NCBI GenBank assembly: GCA_027858995.1
Contig: JAQIBP010000039.1
Span: 54,060 to 118,059, forward strand
Direction of reading: 5' to 3'
Source: Deltaproteobacteria bacterium
Lineage (GTDB): Bacteria > Desulfobacterota > Desulfobacteria > Desulfobacterales > Desulfobacteraceae
DNA length: 64,000 nucleotides
The position numbers were made by a program, and so were the translations under genes. Numbering within the stretch: the first letter of the stretch is position 1; each line of letters starts with the position of its first letter. Positions 38,133 through 49,433 of the stretch are shown piece after piece. The notes below the pieces were generated by a model. It searched no databases, had not been told where the DNA came from, and saw only the letters and a list, made by a program, of their open reading frames with translations.

Positions 38133-38978
38133 TTAAGTTCTGGCAAGCACCAGGGCATCAACCCTGTTGGCACCATTTTTTAATAATTCCAAGGCTGCTT
38201 CATTACAGGTTGCCCCGGTTGTAAAAACATCATCTATTAAAACTATATTTTTTGTTTTAATTGAGTTTTTATCAACCACCTGAAAAGCCTTTTTTAAATT
38301 GTTTTTCCTCTGTTCTATGTCAAAGCCGGTTTGTGGTTCTGTTTTTTTTATTCTGATAAGAGAGTTAGTATCTATTTCCCATAAAGGATTCTGCCCAAAA
38401 TGCTGTTCATATAATTTAATAAAATTGCGAACCATTAAAAATGCCTGGTTAAATCCACGTTCCCTCAATTTGGTTTTGTACAAAGGTATGGGAATAATCA
38501 GATCAACACTCATTTGTTTATAATGATTTATAAATGCTTGAAACAACAAAAGCTCAAAAACTTTTGCAGCAGCCAGTTTTGAGCTGTATTTAAAAAGAGG
38601 TATTGCATCTTTTATTATACCTTTATATTCCACTACCGCCCTCACCTTTTCCACTTTCAATGGTTTTTTAATACAGGCCTCACACACATGATTTTCACTG
38701 AAATTCTGGTGCAATTTAAGCCCGCATTTTATGCAATAAGGTGTCTCAATGGGAAAAAATCCATCCTTCATACAGATATCGCAGAAACAAGCCTCCATTG
38801 TATGAGGTCTTACAAGCTTTGGATCGATATATGTTCCACATTTTAAACACTTTAAGGGATATATAAGCTGTTCAAAGCCTTGAATACTCTTTTTTAAGAA
38901 AGAAACCGGCCATGTTTTAAAATTTGGCAAAATTTTGAAGCAACGAAGCAGATGGGTGAGTTTTCGTTCAAACATCAA
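38133..38978 (-). CDS. ComF family phosphoribosyltransferase
   Basis: Zn-ribbon cysteines, 'RERGFNQAFLM', 'IVLIDDVFTTGATCNEAAL'. Confidence 0.9.
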   Translation of the reverse strand: MMFERKLTHLLRCFKILPNFKTWPVSFLKKSIQGFEQLIYPLKCLKCGTYIDPKLVRPHTMEACFCDICMKDGFFPIETPYCIKCGLKLHQNFSENHVCEACIKKPLKVEKVRAVVEYKGIIKDAIPLFKYSSKLAAAKVFELLLFQAFINHYKQMSVDLIIPIPLYKTKLRERGFNQAFLMVRNFIKLYEQHFGQNPLWEIDTNSLIRIKKTEPQTGFDIEQRKNNLKKAFQVVDKNSIKTKNIVLIDDVFTTGATCNEAALELLKNGANRVDALVLART

Positions 38979-38981
38979 TTT

Positions 38982-39728
38982 TTAATTTCTTTGCCGAAAA
39001 GCTTCATACATGGCAATACCTCCTGCCACAGAAGCATTCAAAGAGTTGATATTCCCCTGATTAGGGATGGACAGCAAAAAATCACACTCTTTTTTAACTC
39101 CAGGTCTGATGCCTTTGTGTTCACCTCCAATAACAAGTGCAATATTTCCGTTTAAATCAGCCTCAAAAAGAGATGTATTGCCTTTGGCATCAAGGCCTGA
39201 TATCCATACCCCATTCTCTTTTAAAGACCTTAATATGGAAGCAGTATTAGTAATCATAAAAATATTTGCATGTTCCATGGCTCCTGCAGAACTTCTGGAT
39301 ACTGTTGAAGAAGGTGTGGCACACCTGTTTTTGGGGATAAGAATATAATCAACTCCTGCACAAAGGGCAGTTCTGATCAATGCACCAAGATTATGGGGAT
39401 CTTCAATACTCTCCATAATTAAAATAAAGCAGGGTTTTTGTTGTTTTTTTATCAAAGTTGTAACTTCAGATGCATTTTTAACAGGGAAGAAAGATGTCTT
39501 TGCAAGTATGCCCTGATGGTTTGCAAAATTGGTCATTTTGTCAAAAAAATCAGGCACAGCCTTTTCAATTTTTATATTTTTTTTTGGGGCAAGTACTTCT
39601 ATTTTTTCAAATCTTGTCAAAGATCGTTTTTGCGGGGAAACAAATATTTTATAGAATTTTCTTCTGTCTGCTTTTAATGCTTCATAAACAGAGTGAAAAC
39701 CAAAAAGAATATCGCTTTTTTCTTTCAT
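38982..39728 (-). CDS. rlmB: SpoU/TrmH rRNA 2'-O-methyltransferase (RlmB-like)
   Basis: 'FGFHSVYEALKA', 'MESIEDPHNLGALIRTA', 'ALVIGGEHKGI', 'IPNQGNINSLNASVAGGIAMYE'. Confidence 0.9.
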   Translation of the reverse strand: MKEKSDILFGFHSVYEALKADRRKFYKIFVSPQKRSLTRFEKIEVLAPKKNIKIEKAVPDFFDKMTNFANHQGILAKTSFFPVKNASEVTTLIKKQQKPCFILIMESIEDPHNLGALIRTALCAGVDYILIPKNRCATPSSTVSRSSAGAMEHANIFMITNTASILRSLKENGVWISGLDAKGNTSLFEADLNGNIALVIGGEHKGIRPGVKKECDFLLSIPNQGNINSLNASVAGGIAMYEAFRQRN

Positions 39729-39732
39729 TGTT

Positions 39733-40317
39733 TTAAGTCATCTCTTGTTTGAAGATCGAACAAAGCTCTTCTATAGCTTTATCAAGATCATTATTTATCA
39801 CAACATATTGATACATATTTTTTTTTGCTATTTCTATCTTTGCATTCTCAATGCGCGTGTAAATTACTTTTTTGGAATCACTGCCTCGATTTTCAAGACG
39901 TTTAGATAAAATTTCAATTGAAGGCGGCATGATAAAGATCGTCACCATTTCCAATCCTGATTTTATAATTTCACAGGTGCCCTGAACATCAATATCCAAA
40001 ATCAGGCTTTTGCCCTGATCCAGACTTGTTTTTATAAAACCTTTGGATGTACCGTAATAATTTCCATGAACCTCTGCCCACTCAAACCAGTAATCTTGGC
40101 CTGTTTTTTCTTCAAACTCTTCCCGGCTGATAAAAAAATAATCAATGCCCTGCTGTTCGTTGTTTCTTGGAGCCCTTGTGGTATGGGATACAGAATAAGA
40201 AAGAGTTTTAAAACGGTTTAAAACATCTTTAACCAGTGTTGTTTTTCCAGCTCCTGATGGAGCCGAGACAACATACAGCTTTCCTCTGTTAACCATGGGG
40301 TTTGACGTCTTTTTCAT
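39733..40317 (-). CDS. gmk: Guanylate kinase
   Basis: '[22 protein letters not shown]', '[19 protein letters not shown]'. Confidence 0.95.
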   Translation of the reverse strand: MKKTSNPMVNRGKLYVVSAPSGAGKTTLVKDVLNRFKTLSYSVSHTTRAPRNNEQQGIDYFFISREEFEEKTGQDYWFEWAEVHGNYYGTSKGFIKTSLDQGKSLILDIDVQGTCEIIKSGLEMVTIFIMPPSIEILSKRLENRGSDSKKVIYTRIENAKIEIAKKNMYQYVVINNDLDKAIEELCSIFKQEMT

Positions 40318-40561
40318 CCATCAGGGATGCAAACCTGTTGGCTACAGTTTCTGCCTGAATTGCAGACAGGAGAATATGGTTGCTTTCTGTGAGAATAACA
40401 GCTCTTGTTTTTCTTCCATGGGTCACATCAACAAGACGTTTTTCTTTTTTGGCCTCATCCTTAACCCTTTTCATGGGAGATGAACCAGGAGACAAAATTG
40501 CCACAACTTTTTGTGCCACCACACTGTTTCCAAAACCTATATTTAAGAGAAGTTGTTCCAT
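40289..40561 (-). CDS. DUF370 / RemA-family regulatory protein
   Basis: '[29 protein letters not shown]...[34 protein letters not shown]'. Confidence 0.9.
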   Translation of the reverse strand: MEQLLLNIGFGNSVVAQKVVAILSPGSSPMKRVKDEAKKEKRLVDVTHGRKTRAVILTESNHILLSAIQAETVANRFASLMDEKDVKPHG

Positions 40562-40571
40562 GAGTTTCCTT

Positions 40572-41453
40572 TCATTCAATATTCTGCACCTGTTCTCTGA
40601 TTTTCTCAAGCCGGGATTTAAGATCAACCATCATATGAGATAATGCAGCATTGCCTGCTTTTGATCCTATTGTATTAAACTCCCTGTTAAATTCCTGAAT
40701 TAAAAAATTGAGTTTTCTGCCCTGGGAAGAGTCTGAATCAAGACTGTCACGGAACAGCTTGATATGGCTGTAAATCCTTACAATCTCTTCTGACACATCA
40801 CTCTTGTCAGCAATTATAGCTGCTTCCTGGGCAATTCTTAGAGGGTCCAAACCCTTAACCTCGGAAGTCAGGCCGGATATTCTTTCCATGAGCTTTTGCT
40901 TATAAATAATTGGGATTGTATCAGCTTCTTTTTTAACAAACTTTAATCTATCTTCAATATAATCAATTCTTGCAAGCAGATCCTTATAAAGATTTTTTCC
41001 CTCTTCTTTTCGCATGGCATTCAGATTCATGCTGGCAGTTTCTATACAAGGCTCGACCGCCTTCCATAATTTGTCTGCATCCTGATCTTTTTTAAAAGGC
41101 ACAATGACATCTCTAAGAGTTAAAATATTATCCATTGAAATATCAGTGGAGAGGTTTAACTCCTTTTTAATTTTATCCAGCGCTTGAAAATATGATCTCA
41201 CTCTTGCCTCATTGACTTCAAACAGATCTTGATCTTTTGCATCATCCTGAACTGACAGCCTTATTTCAATTCTTCCCCTGTCATGGGTCCTGGTGATAAT
41301 TTTTTTAATATACTCTTCAAATTCCTGACACGATTCAGGAGTGTAAATCTTTATATCAAGATGCCGTGAATTATAGGAACGAATAGTGACATCAGCTGTG
41401 ATAGTGTCATGGGTATTCGATACCTGCGAAAAAGCAGTCATACTTTTAATCAT
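40572..41453 (-). CDS. yicC: YicC-family endoribonuclease-like protein
   Basis: 'IKSMTAFSQ', '[11 protein letters not shown]', '[22 protein letters not shown]'. Confidence 0.92.
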   Translation of the reverse strand: MIKSMTAFSQVSNTHDTITADVTIRSYNSRHLDIKIYTPESCQEFEEYIKKIITRTHDRGRIEIRLSVQDDAKDQDLFEVNEARVRSYFQALDKIKKELNLSTDISMDNILTLRDVIVPFKKDQDADKLWKAVEPCIETASMNLNAMRKEEGKNLYKDLLARIDYIEDRLKFVKKEADTIPIIYKQKLMERISGLTSEVKGLDPLRIAQEAAIIADKSDVSEEIVRIYSHIKLFRDSLDSDSSQGRKLNFLIQEFNREFNTIGSKAGNAALSHMMVDLKSRLEKIREQVQNIE

Positions 41454-41995
41454 TTTATTTTACCTCTATTTGCTTTTAAATCCATAAGATATTTATTCCT
41501 GACCTTTGATAAAAATGAAATCATTGTTTTTGAAGCATAATCAGGATAAGTCCACTCCAGTGTTTGAAAACCTTTTTTTTTAGAATACATCAGTGTCAGA
41601 TCTGCATAAATTTTTCGACCAATATAAATCCTGTGGGAATACTCTTTTCCTGTTGCCAGAATAAAACGTGAAGAGACAAGATATCCAGGATCTATATTGA
41701 CAGCTCTATTTCCGTCTGTTACAAACTCATCTTCAATTCCATTGGTTTTTTCTTTAATCCTGGCAAGTTCATCCTGTGCAATCAGAGGTTTAAATACAAA
41801 AACCTTTCGATACAGTGGAGACCCCATCTCTTTATAATAATAATCAGTATAGGCAAATCCCAGCCAGGGGCTTATCATGTCCACAGCTCCGAGTAGATCC
41901 TCTAACAGAAGAAAAAGTTTGTCAATGTCTGCTTTATTATTCATGATACAGCCCACAACCAGTTTCGCAGGATCTGGATTTTTGAGTGTACTCAT
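41450..41995 (-). CDS. DUF4416 family protein
   Basis: 'AKLVVGCIMNN', 'TDYYYKEMGSPLYRKVFVF', 'VNIDPGYLVSSRFILATGKEYSHRIYIG'; start 41995 adjacent to Trm112 stop. Confidence 0.85.
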   Translation of the reverse strand: MSTLKNPDPAKLVVGCIMNNKADIDKLFLLLEDLLGAVDMISPWLGFAYTDYYYKEMGSPLYRKVFVFKPLIAQDELARIKEKTNGIEDEFVTDGNRAVNIDPGYLVSSRFILATGKEYSHRIYIGRKIYADLTLMYSKKKGFQTLEWTYPDYASKTMISFLSKVRNKYLMDLKANRGKIK

Positions 41996-41996
41996 G

Positions 41997-42164
41997 TTAC
42001 AGCGGCTTTGCCTCATCTATCAGCATAATAGGAATATCATCCTTGATTTCATATAAAAGTGAACATGCTTCACATGCAAGTCCATCCTTCTCCTTATTCA
42101 ACTGGATCTCTCCCTTGCATTTAGGGCAGACCAGTATTTCCAAAAGTTCTTCAGAAACTGCCAT
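41997..42164 (-). CDS. Trm112-family zinc-binding protein (below ORF-track length cutoff)
   Basis: Reads MAVSEELLEILVCPKCKGEIQLNKEKDGLACEACSLLYEIKDDIPIMLIDEAKPL*, four-Cys Trm112 pattern. Confidence 0.88.
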   Translation of the reverse strand: MAVSEELLEILVCPKCKGEIQLNKEKDGLACEACSLLYEIKDDIPIMLIDEAKPL

Positions 42165-43942
42165 TATCTTCTCCTCTCGTTTTCAGTCGGGTACGATGTC
42201 GACTGCATGGTTTGCAGTTTAAAATAATCACCTTGTAACGCCATCAACTCATCATGGGTTCCTTCTTCTTTAATGGAACCATTTTTCAACAAAATAATCC
42301 TTGAAGCATAATCAATAGTGGACAATCTATGGGCAATCACAAAGGACGTCCTTCCCTTCATTAGATTTTCCAGAGCTTTCTGGACAACCCTTTCAGCCTG
42401 TGAATCCAAAGCAGAAGTTGCCTCATCAAGAATTAGGATTGGTGAATCCTTGATCAATGCCCTTGCAATACAGATCCTCTGTTTTTCTCCCCCTGAAAGC
42501 CTGGAACCAAGTTCTCCTATAACAGTATCAAAGCCCCTGGGAAATCCTTGAATAAAATCATGGGCAAAGGCTGCTTTTGCTGCATTTTCTATTTCAAGAT
42601 CTGTGGCATCCATTTTCCCATACCTGATATTATCTTTTACTGATTCATTAAAAAGAATCGGTTCCTGGGTAACTATGGAAATATGATCCCGTAACGACTT
42701 GATTGAAAAATCTTTAATATTTTTTCCAGCAATCAAAAGTGTTCCCTTTGTAACATCATAAAGCCTTGGTACAAGATTCACAAGACTTGTCTTTCCTCCC
42801 CCGCTCATTCCTACGAGAGCAAGGATTTCTCCGGGTAAAACTTTTAAATTAATACTGTTTAATGCTGGTGCTTCATCATTATTATAGGCAAAACTGACAT
42901 TATTAAATTCAATATCAAAGGAATTACCTTCAAGGGTATCAGGATTATTTTTTTCTAAAATTGCAGATTCCTCTTCAAGAACATCAAATATTCTTGTTGC
43001 TGATGCCACACCTTCTTGAATAGTATTATTTAATCTGGACAATTTTTTCACAGGTTCATAAAGCATCATCACAGCAGTCAGAAAAGAGAAAAAAGTTCCA
43101 GGAGTTGAAGTCCCGTTAATGACCCGCAATCCTCCAAACCAGATAATAAATGCAATTCCAAGCCCTCCAAGAAATTCCATAATAGGAGATGACAATGCCT
43201 TGGCCATGACTTTTTTCATCTCAAAATAGAAAAGCTTTTCAGTTTTTTCTTTAAAACGATTTTTTTCAAAATTCTGAAGATTAAAAATTTTAATAATTTT
43301 GCTGCCAACAAAGGTTTCATGCAAAAATGAATTCAAATCTGCCATTGTCTCCTGGGTCCCGGTGGAGAATCTTCTTACCCTTCTTCCAAACAAAACAATT
43401 GGGTAAAACGCCAGAGGTAAAACAATAAAAGCACCCAATGCAAGTTGCCAGTCACGGTAGAAGATAACAAACAAAAAAGCTATAACCGAAAAAAAATCCC
43501 TGAATATATTAATTACTGCCGTAGAAACCATGCCTTTAACAATATTGACATCATTTGTTATACGGGACATTAAAGCGCCGGTTTTTTCTTTATGAATAAA
43601 TGAGATGGGAAGATCTGTAATCTTTTCATACAAAGAATCCCTGAAAAACCGTATAATATTTTCTCCTATATAATTCATCAAATATTCAGATCCATAGGAA
43701 CCAAGACCTTTTAAAAAGAACACAAAAATGGCAATACCTGGAATCAGTAGAAGCATATCCCTGTTTTGATTGATAAATATATCATCCATGACAGGTTTAA
43801 CAAGAAGGGCCATGGCACCGTTTGTACAAGCCACCACAATCATACATAAAGATGCCAGCAAAAGTCTGTATTTATACTCAGAAACCAGAGAGATAATTTT
43901 TTTACGGCGCTCTCTGGACAGTGTAGGGTTTTTCTTTTCCAT
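42164..43942 (-). CDS. msbA: Lipid A export-type ABC transporter (MsbA-like)
   Basis: 592 aa; ABC TM domain, Walker A 'GMSGGGKTSLVN', 'LSGGEKQRICIARALIKDSPILILDEATSALD'. Confidence 0.92.
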   Translation of the reverse strand: MEKKNPTLSRERRKKIISLVSEYKYRLLLASLCMIVVACTNGAMALLVKPVMDDIFINQNRDMLLLIPGIAIFVFFLKGLGSYGSEYLMNYIGENIIRFFRDSLYEKITDLPISFIHKEKTGALMSRITNDVNIVKGMVSTAVINIFRDFFSVIAFLFVIFYRDWQLALGAFIVLPLAFYPIVLFGRRVRRFSTGTQETMADLNSFLHETFVGSKIIKIFNLQNFEKNRFKEKTEKLFYFEMKKVMAKALSSPIMEFLGGLGIAFIIWFGGLRVINGTSTPGTFFSFLTAVMMLYEPVKKLSRLNNTIQEGVASATRIFDVLEEESAILEKNNPDTLEGNSFDIEFNNVSFAYNNDEAPALNSINLKVLPGEILALVGMSGGGKTSLVNLVPRLYDVTKGTLLIAGKNIKDFSIKSLRDHISIVTQEPILFNESVKDNIRYGKMDATDLEIENAAKAAFAHDFIQGFPRGFDTVIGELGSRLSGGEKQRICIARALIKDSPILILDEATSALDSQAERVVQKALENLMKGRTSFVIAHRLSTIDYASRIILLKNGSIKEEGTHDELMALQGDYFKLQTMQSTSYPTENERRR

Positions 43943-44021
43943 AAACCTTGATTTATTGCACCTTGATTTATAATATCAGGGTATATTATTAATATTTAAA
44001 AATATAAGACCATGTGCCCCT

Positions 44022-45290
44022 ATGACAAAGAATACATTTATACTCAATTTTTTTAAATTTTACAATACAGTGTGGAGGCTCAGCCTTCCTTTTCTTAAAA
44101 CAGCCAAACGGCTGCAATTTGGATTTGAAAAACGCAAATCTTCATTACACCACTCAAGGGCTGATATATGGATACAGGCGGCTTCTGCCGGCGAAGCTTA
44201 TCTTGCTGTGAATATTATCCAAACTCTTGATCCAGCAACAAATATAAAAATTCTTGTAACATCCACAACATCCCAGGGCATTGATATTTTAGAGACCAGA
44301 TTAACAAAAAAAACCTTCAATCGATTTATTGAACTGAAAATAGAGTGGTTTCCCTTTGATATGCCGGATACCATTGAAGCTGCTGTAAAAGCTATTAACC
44401 CTGCCATCATGGTATTGCTTGAAACAGAAATATGGCCTGCCCTGCTCTATTATCTTAAAAAAAACAGTAGTAAAATTTTGATTATAAACGCAAGGCTTTC
44501 CAGGAAAAGCTTTAGCCATTATATGAAAACCAGATTTTTATGGAAACACCTTGCTCCTGATATGATTCTTGCAATTTCAAACCTTGATGCAAAAAGATAT
44601 AGATGTTTGTTTGACAATTCAATTGTTAAAACCATGCCAAATATTAAATTTGAATCCATGAGGGTAGACAGCCCTGATACTCATGCATTAGAACAAATCA
44701 AAACAAACTTACCCAATGAATTACCCCTGACCATTCTTGCATCTGTCAGAAAACAAGAAGAAAAAGAAACTATTCTTTTAATAAAAGAAATCTTAAAGAT
44801 GTTTCCCAGGCAGATTGTAGCAATATTTCCACGCCACATGCACAGAATCAGCCCTTGGAAAAAACTCTTAAATTCCCATAATTTAAATTTCCATTTAAGG
44901 TCCAAAATATCTGTACAGTTAACAAATCCCGGGATTATCTTATGGGATACATTTGGAGAGCTTAAGACAGCATATGGCCTTGCTTCAATTGTTTTTGTGG
45001 GTGGAAGTCTTAAACCTCTTGGCGGACAAAATTTTATCGAGCCTGCCATGAAAGGTGCAGTAACTGTTACAGGCCCATATTATGATGATTTTGCCTGGGC
45101 AGGTGATGACATTTTTAATAAAACTATTGTTATCAAAAAGAACAGTTGGAAAGCTGTTGCCAAAACCATTCAAAAAACCCTTGAAAATCCTGTAAACAAG
45201 ACAGATCAGATCCTTGTAACACAAAAATATATCAAGTCAAACCAGGGCGGCACCTTACAGGCGTGCAATGAAATTTTAAAAAGTCTTTGA
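44022..45290 (+). CDS. waaA: 3-deoxy-D-manno-octulosonic acid transferase
   Basis: 'IWIQAASAGEAYLAVNII', 'LLETEIWPALLYYLKK', 'FVGGSLKPLGGQNFIEPAMKG'. Confidence 0.93.
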   Translation: MTKNTFILNFFKFYNTVWRLSLPFLKTAKRLQFGFEKRKSSLHHSRADIWIQAASAGEAYLAVNIIQTLDPATNIKILVTSTTSQGIDILETRLTKKTFNRFIELKIEWFPFDMPDTIEAAVKAINPAIMVLLETEIWPALLYYLKKNSSKILIINARLSRKSFSHYMKTRFLWKHLAPDMILAISNLDAKRYRCLFDNSIVKTMPNIKFESMRVDSPDTHALEQIKTNLPNELPLTILASVRKQEEKETILLIKEILKMFPRQIVAIFPRHMHRISPWKKLLNSHNLNFHLRSKISVQLTNPGIILWDTFGELKTAYGLASIVFVGGSLKPLGGQNFIEPAMKGAVTVTGPYYDDFAWAGDDIFNKTIVIKKNSWKAVAKTIQKTLENPVNKTDQILVTQKYIKSNQGGTLQACNEILKSL

Positions 45291-45353
45291 CCCAAATATT
45301 TCCCACAGGCGAGAGTTGAAATTATAACTCATTGCAAATAAAATTGATTAATA

Positions 45354-47057
45354 TTAAGGATTCATTTCATAGGAGTCTTTCAGGGATATTATATGTTTTT
45401 CCCAGATTCTTGAGAATCGCTCCATGTCTTTTGCAGGCTTTTTAATGATTTTCTGGCAATAATCCATCTGGATATCGGTTGTATCTGTTTTTGAATAGAG
45501 CTTTAATGCATTCTCTGAAAAATCCCTGACCATAAAGTCAAAAATCTGCTCCAAAAGATCTTCTTCAAATTTATCCATATTAAATTTTTCAATGATCAAC
45601 TGCCCATAGGCAACAAGTGTGAACATTTCACCAAGGTATAACAGAAAGTCCATATTCTTTGCCTGGTTTTTATCAGGTGTGGCTTTTAAAAGCATCTCCT
45701 GTAATATTGCTATCTGTTCTTTAAAAATATTGATATTGGGCAGATCAACACTGTTGTATGCAATATTAAAATCATGAAACTGAATTTTCCCAAGCCCTCT
45801 TGTTGCTCCCTGGTTAAATAAGAATTCATCACAGACTGCATCATCCCGTTTATCAATTTCAGGGAACTCGCCCGGATTGAAAAAGTAATTTGCCATGAAT
45901 TTAATAATCAGGGCCATGTTTACATGAACCGTTCCCTCAAGTTTTGGCAGAGCCCTGATATCGGTTGCAGCCATTTCAAAAAAAACATCTTTTTCAAATC
46001 CCTTTGCTGCAATCACATCCCAGATCAGGTTGATCACCAACTCTCCCTGGGAAGGAACTTTCATTTTCACCATGGGATTGTACAACATGTATCTCCTGTC
46101 ATCTTTTGAAGCACTTCTAAAATAGTCGGAAGCCCTTAAGGAGAAAAGCTTCATGGCAACAAGTCTGGTATATGCATCAACAAATATCTGTTTGATGTGT
46201 GGAAAATCTGTGACCCATTTACCATAAAGGTTACGGTTGGCAGCATGATTCAAGCCTTCATAAAATGCATGGGTACACATACCGATAGCTGCCCAGCCAA
46301 GGTTAAATTTTCCCACATTAACGGTGTTTAAAGCAGAATCCCATGCATCCTGTCCTGTTGAAAGGATATCTTTTTCTGTAATGGGATAGCCGTTCAGAGC
46401 ATATTCAGCAACATAACTCTCCCAGTCAACGACATTCTGGACAAGATCATAGTTGTCATGTTCAGGATTCACAGCAAAAAATACATACTCTCCGGTTTCA
46501 CTGTTTTTCCCGAAAGTTGAAACTATACCTGCCTTATTAGCATTACCTATATAATACTTCCCTCCATCTGCAACATATTGTCCCTCTCCAAGCGGTGTTA
46601 AGGACATATCAGAGGAGTAGAGATCTGCTCCATGGCTTTTTTCTGACAAACCAAATGCAAAAATATGTCCCTCTTTTAATAATTGAGCAGTTTTATGTTT
46701 TATCTCTTCATTGGAACTCATCCAGATAGGTCCCAGCCCCAGAATAGAAACCTGCCATGTATACCAGTGAGAGAGGTTGTAAAATCCTAAAATTTCATTA
46801 AAATCACATATTCTTCTGGTATCCCACCTGGCATTTGGATTCTTATTTGCATACTTTAAAGGAGTAAGCAGGGTTGCAAATATCTGATTTTCTTTTAAGA
46901 ACTCAATAAAATCACCATACCATATGCTTTCATGATAATCTGATTTTAACTGTTTTTTACCTCTGCTTTCAAAAAATTCAATTGTTTTTTTCATAATTGC
47001 TTTTGATTCTGTATCAAGATGGTCAAAATTATATGTTTTCGGGTTTAATAAATTCAT
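45354..47057 (-). CDS. Acyl-CoA dehydrogenase family protein
   Basis: 567 aa; 'FAFGLSEKSHGADLYSSDMSLTPLG', 'GKYYIGNANKAGIVSTFGK'. Confidence 0.85.
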   Translation of the reverse strand: MNLLNPKTYNFDHLDTESKAIMKKTIEFFESRGKKQLKSDYHESIWYGDFIEFLKENQIFATLLTPLKYANKNPNARWDTRRICDFNEILGFYNLSHWYTWQVSILGLGPIWMSSNEEIKHKTAQLLKEGHIFAFGLSEKSHGADLYSSDMSLTPLGEGQYVADGGKYYIGNANKAGIVSTFGKNSETGEYVFFAVNPEHDNYDLVQNVVDWESYVAEYALNGYPITEKDILSTGQDAWDSALNTVNVGKFNLGWAAIGMCTHAFYEGLNHAANRNLYGKWVTDFPHIKQIFVDAYTRLVAMKLFSLRASDYFRSASKDDRRYMLYNPMVKMKVPSQGELVINLIWDVIAAKGFEKDVFFEMAATDIRALPKLEGTVHVNMALIIKFMANYFFNPGEFPEIDKRDDAVCDEFLFNQGATRGLGKIQFHDFNIAYNSVDLPNINIFKEQIAILQEMLLKATPDKNQAKNMDFLLYLGEMFTLVAYGQLIIEKFNMDKFEEDLLEQIFDFMVRDFSENALKLYSKTDTTDIQMDYCQKIIKKPAKDMERFSRIWEKHIISLKDSYEMNP

Positions 47058-47331
47058 AAATTGTTCCTTTAATCTAATAATTTTAAAACAATCTAATTTG
47101 TACTCAAAACTGTTTAATAAGTAAAGAGATGTTGACCTGGAAAAACTGGTTATTTTTTTGTGATGATGTCAAAAATGTTGTTTGTATTGAATGATAGCAA
47201 ATTCCATGGTATCTAAATCAGGCAGATATAAATTTTTATCAGACATGATCTTGGAGGATAAAATTAAAATCTGCATTAAAGATAAGAACGCAAATTTTGG
47301 CTTTGCCCCTGTACAATTTTAGGGAGGAAAT

Positions 47332-49143
47332 ATGTACAAAAAAATTTTGTTCTTTTTTCTGATTTTATTTGGTTTTGCTTTTTTTGCAATGCCTGTTATC
47401 TCAGGAAACCAAGATCCTTCAGATAGTGTGTCGCCTTTCCCAAGGCCTTTTGAAACCTATGGGGATCATGATATTAAAGGTATAGCCCAGATCCTTGTAC
47501 ACAGGGCAAAATCAGAACCTTTTAATGTAGTGGCAAGTTGTATTTTTCTTCTTGCTATTTTGCATACTTTTCTTACAAGCCGTTTTCTACAGTTGAGCCA
47601 TAAGTGGGAAGAAAAACATCAGGAGAGAATAAAATCAGGCAGGGCAGACAGATATTCTGTATCCCACAAGGCAGAACTGTTTCATTTTTTAGGGGAGGTT
47701 GAAGCAGTGTTCGGGATCTGGGCGGCATTTCTGGTTATTGCAATTATCGCCTTTTTTGACCCGCCAACAGCGATCAACTATATAAGTCACGATGTAAATT
47801 TCACTGAGCCCATGTTTGTTGTGGTTATTATGATTCTTGCCGCAACCCGCCCTATCCTGAAATTTGCAGAAGCTATCATTTTCAAAATTGCAGATCTTCT
47901 TGGAGGTTCCCTTACTGCCTTCTGGTTCACCGTGCTAACCCTGGGACCTGTTCTGGGCTCTTTTATTACTGAGCCTGCTGCCATGACAATAAGTGCGCTT
48001 CTTCTTTCATCCAAACTCTATACCTTAAATCCTTCTAAAAAATTTAAATATGCAACTATTGGTCTTCTTTTTGTCAATATTTCTGTGGGAGGGACATTAA
48101 CGCATTTTGCAGCTCCCCCGGTTTTAATGGTGGCAGATCTATGGAATTGGGGAATAGGCCACATGCTTTTAAATTTTGGCTGGAAAGCCCTTGTGGGAAT
48201 GCTCCTTGCCAACAGCTTTTATTATCTTGTTTTTAAAAAAGAACTTATAAGACTAGAACAGCAGTTCTCAATGCTGAAGATAAAAGATAAAATACAGAAA
48301 AAATACCTGCGCCAGAAGGATCTTGAAACTGAATTTGACAAGATGGAGTCTATGGTGGGGGACAGGCTTGGATTTTCCGTTGAGTTTGAGACAACTTCAA
48401 AGAAGATGAAGGAAGATATTGGAAAGGTCATGTTTGAACGCTTTCAGGAAAATTTTAACACAGGCAAAATTCCCTTGAATCTTGTAAAGGAGGCATATGA
48501 ACAGCGTTTTGAGGAAATACGAAGGCGAAGAATGAGAAAAACAATACCAGGACTGATGCCAGAGCATGAGCGTCCTGTGATTCTCGATCCGGAATGGGAT
48601 GACAGGGATGATGAAGTTCCTGCATGGATGGTTGTAATTCATATTCTTTTTATGGCGTGGACAATTGTCAATGCACACCATCCAGCCATTTTTGTATCTG
48701 GCTTGCTTTTTTTCATTGGTTTTGCCCAGGTTACTGCTCCCTACCAAAACCAGATAGATCTCAAATCTCCCATGCTTGTAGGATTTTTCCTTGGCGGCCT
48801 TGTTATTCATGGAGGCCTTCAGGGGTGGTGGATCGCTCCTGTGTTAGACAGTCTCAGCGAGATCCCCCTGATGATTTCTGCCACTGTTCTGACAGCATTT
48901 AATGACAACGCTGCCATTACATTTTTAAGCACACTTGTGCCCGGCTTTACAGATACTTTAAAATACAGTGTTGTTGCAGGAGCTGTTGCCGGAGGAGGGC
49001 TTACTGTAATTGCAAATGCGCCTAACCCGGCAGGCCAGGCCATACTTAAAAAACATTTTGATAACGGGGTTGCACCAGTCAAACTTCTTTTAAGTGCACT
49101 TATACCGACAATAATAATGATTGGCTGTTTTCTTATTTTTTAA
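47332..49143 (+). CDS. Putative Na+/H+ antiporter
   Basis: 603 aa, signal-like N-term, about 12 TM; 'EPAAMTISALLLSSKLY', 'AFNDNAAITFLSTLVPGF', 'GGLTVIANAPNPAGQAIL'. Confidence 0.8.
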   Translation: MYKKILFFFLILFGFAFFAMPVISGNQDPSDSVSPFPRPFETYGDHDIKGIAQILVHRAKSEPFNVVASCIFLLAILHTFLTSRFLQLSHKWEEKHQERIKSGRADRYSVSHKAELFHFLGEVEAVFGIWAAFLVIAIIAFFDPPTAINYISHDVNFTEPMFVVVIMILAATRPILKFAEAIIFKIADLLGGSLTAFWFTVLTLGPVLGSFITEPAAMTISALLLSSKLYTLNPSKKFKYATIGLLFVNISVGGTLTHFAAPPVLMVADLWNWGIGHMLLNFGWKALVGMLLANSFYYLVFKKELIRLEQQFSMLKIKDKIQKKYLRQKDLETEFDKMESMVGDRLGFSVEFETTSKKMKEDIGKVMFERFQENFNTGKIPLNLVKEAYEQRFEEIRRRRMRKTIPGLMPEHERPVILDPEWDDRDDEVPAWMVVIHILFMAWTIVNAHHPAIFVSGLLFFIGFAQVTAPYQNQIDLKSPMLVGFFLGGLVIHGGLQGWWIAPVLDSLSEIPLMISATVLTAFNDNAAITFLSTLVPGFTDTLKYSVVAGAVAGGGLTVIANAPNPAGQAILKKHFDNGVAPVKLLLSALIPTIIMIGCFLIF

Positions 49144-49167
49144 GGATTAATTTTATTGCTGATGGTT

Positions 49168-49270
49168 AAAATTAAACATTCGATTTAAGGGAGTTATTGC
49201 TTTTTAATCAATTGCTTCATCAACATGAATCTCATTTTCAAGGCTCTTATTTTCAAGAACTCTGGTAAGT
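49168..49270 (-). pseudogene. Fossil of a nadA 3' end
   Basis: Minus strand reads [32 protein letters not shown], matching intact NadA C-term [36 protein letters not shown]. Confidence 0.85.
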
Positions 49271-49433
49271 TTATAGTTGTTATTTTATGGGTCAATATTT
49301 ATTTTATAATTTGACAGATTTATATAATTGATATATATTATTATTTACATAATATACCATTAATTTTCTGCTTTTGTTAGTTTAAATTAACCTTACGCAG
49401 TTTACTTTTACAATCCAGAAGAAGGAAATATTC

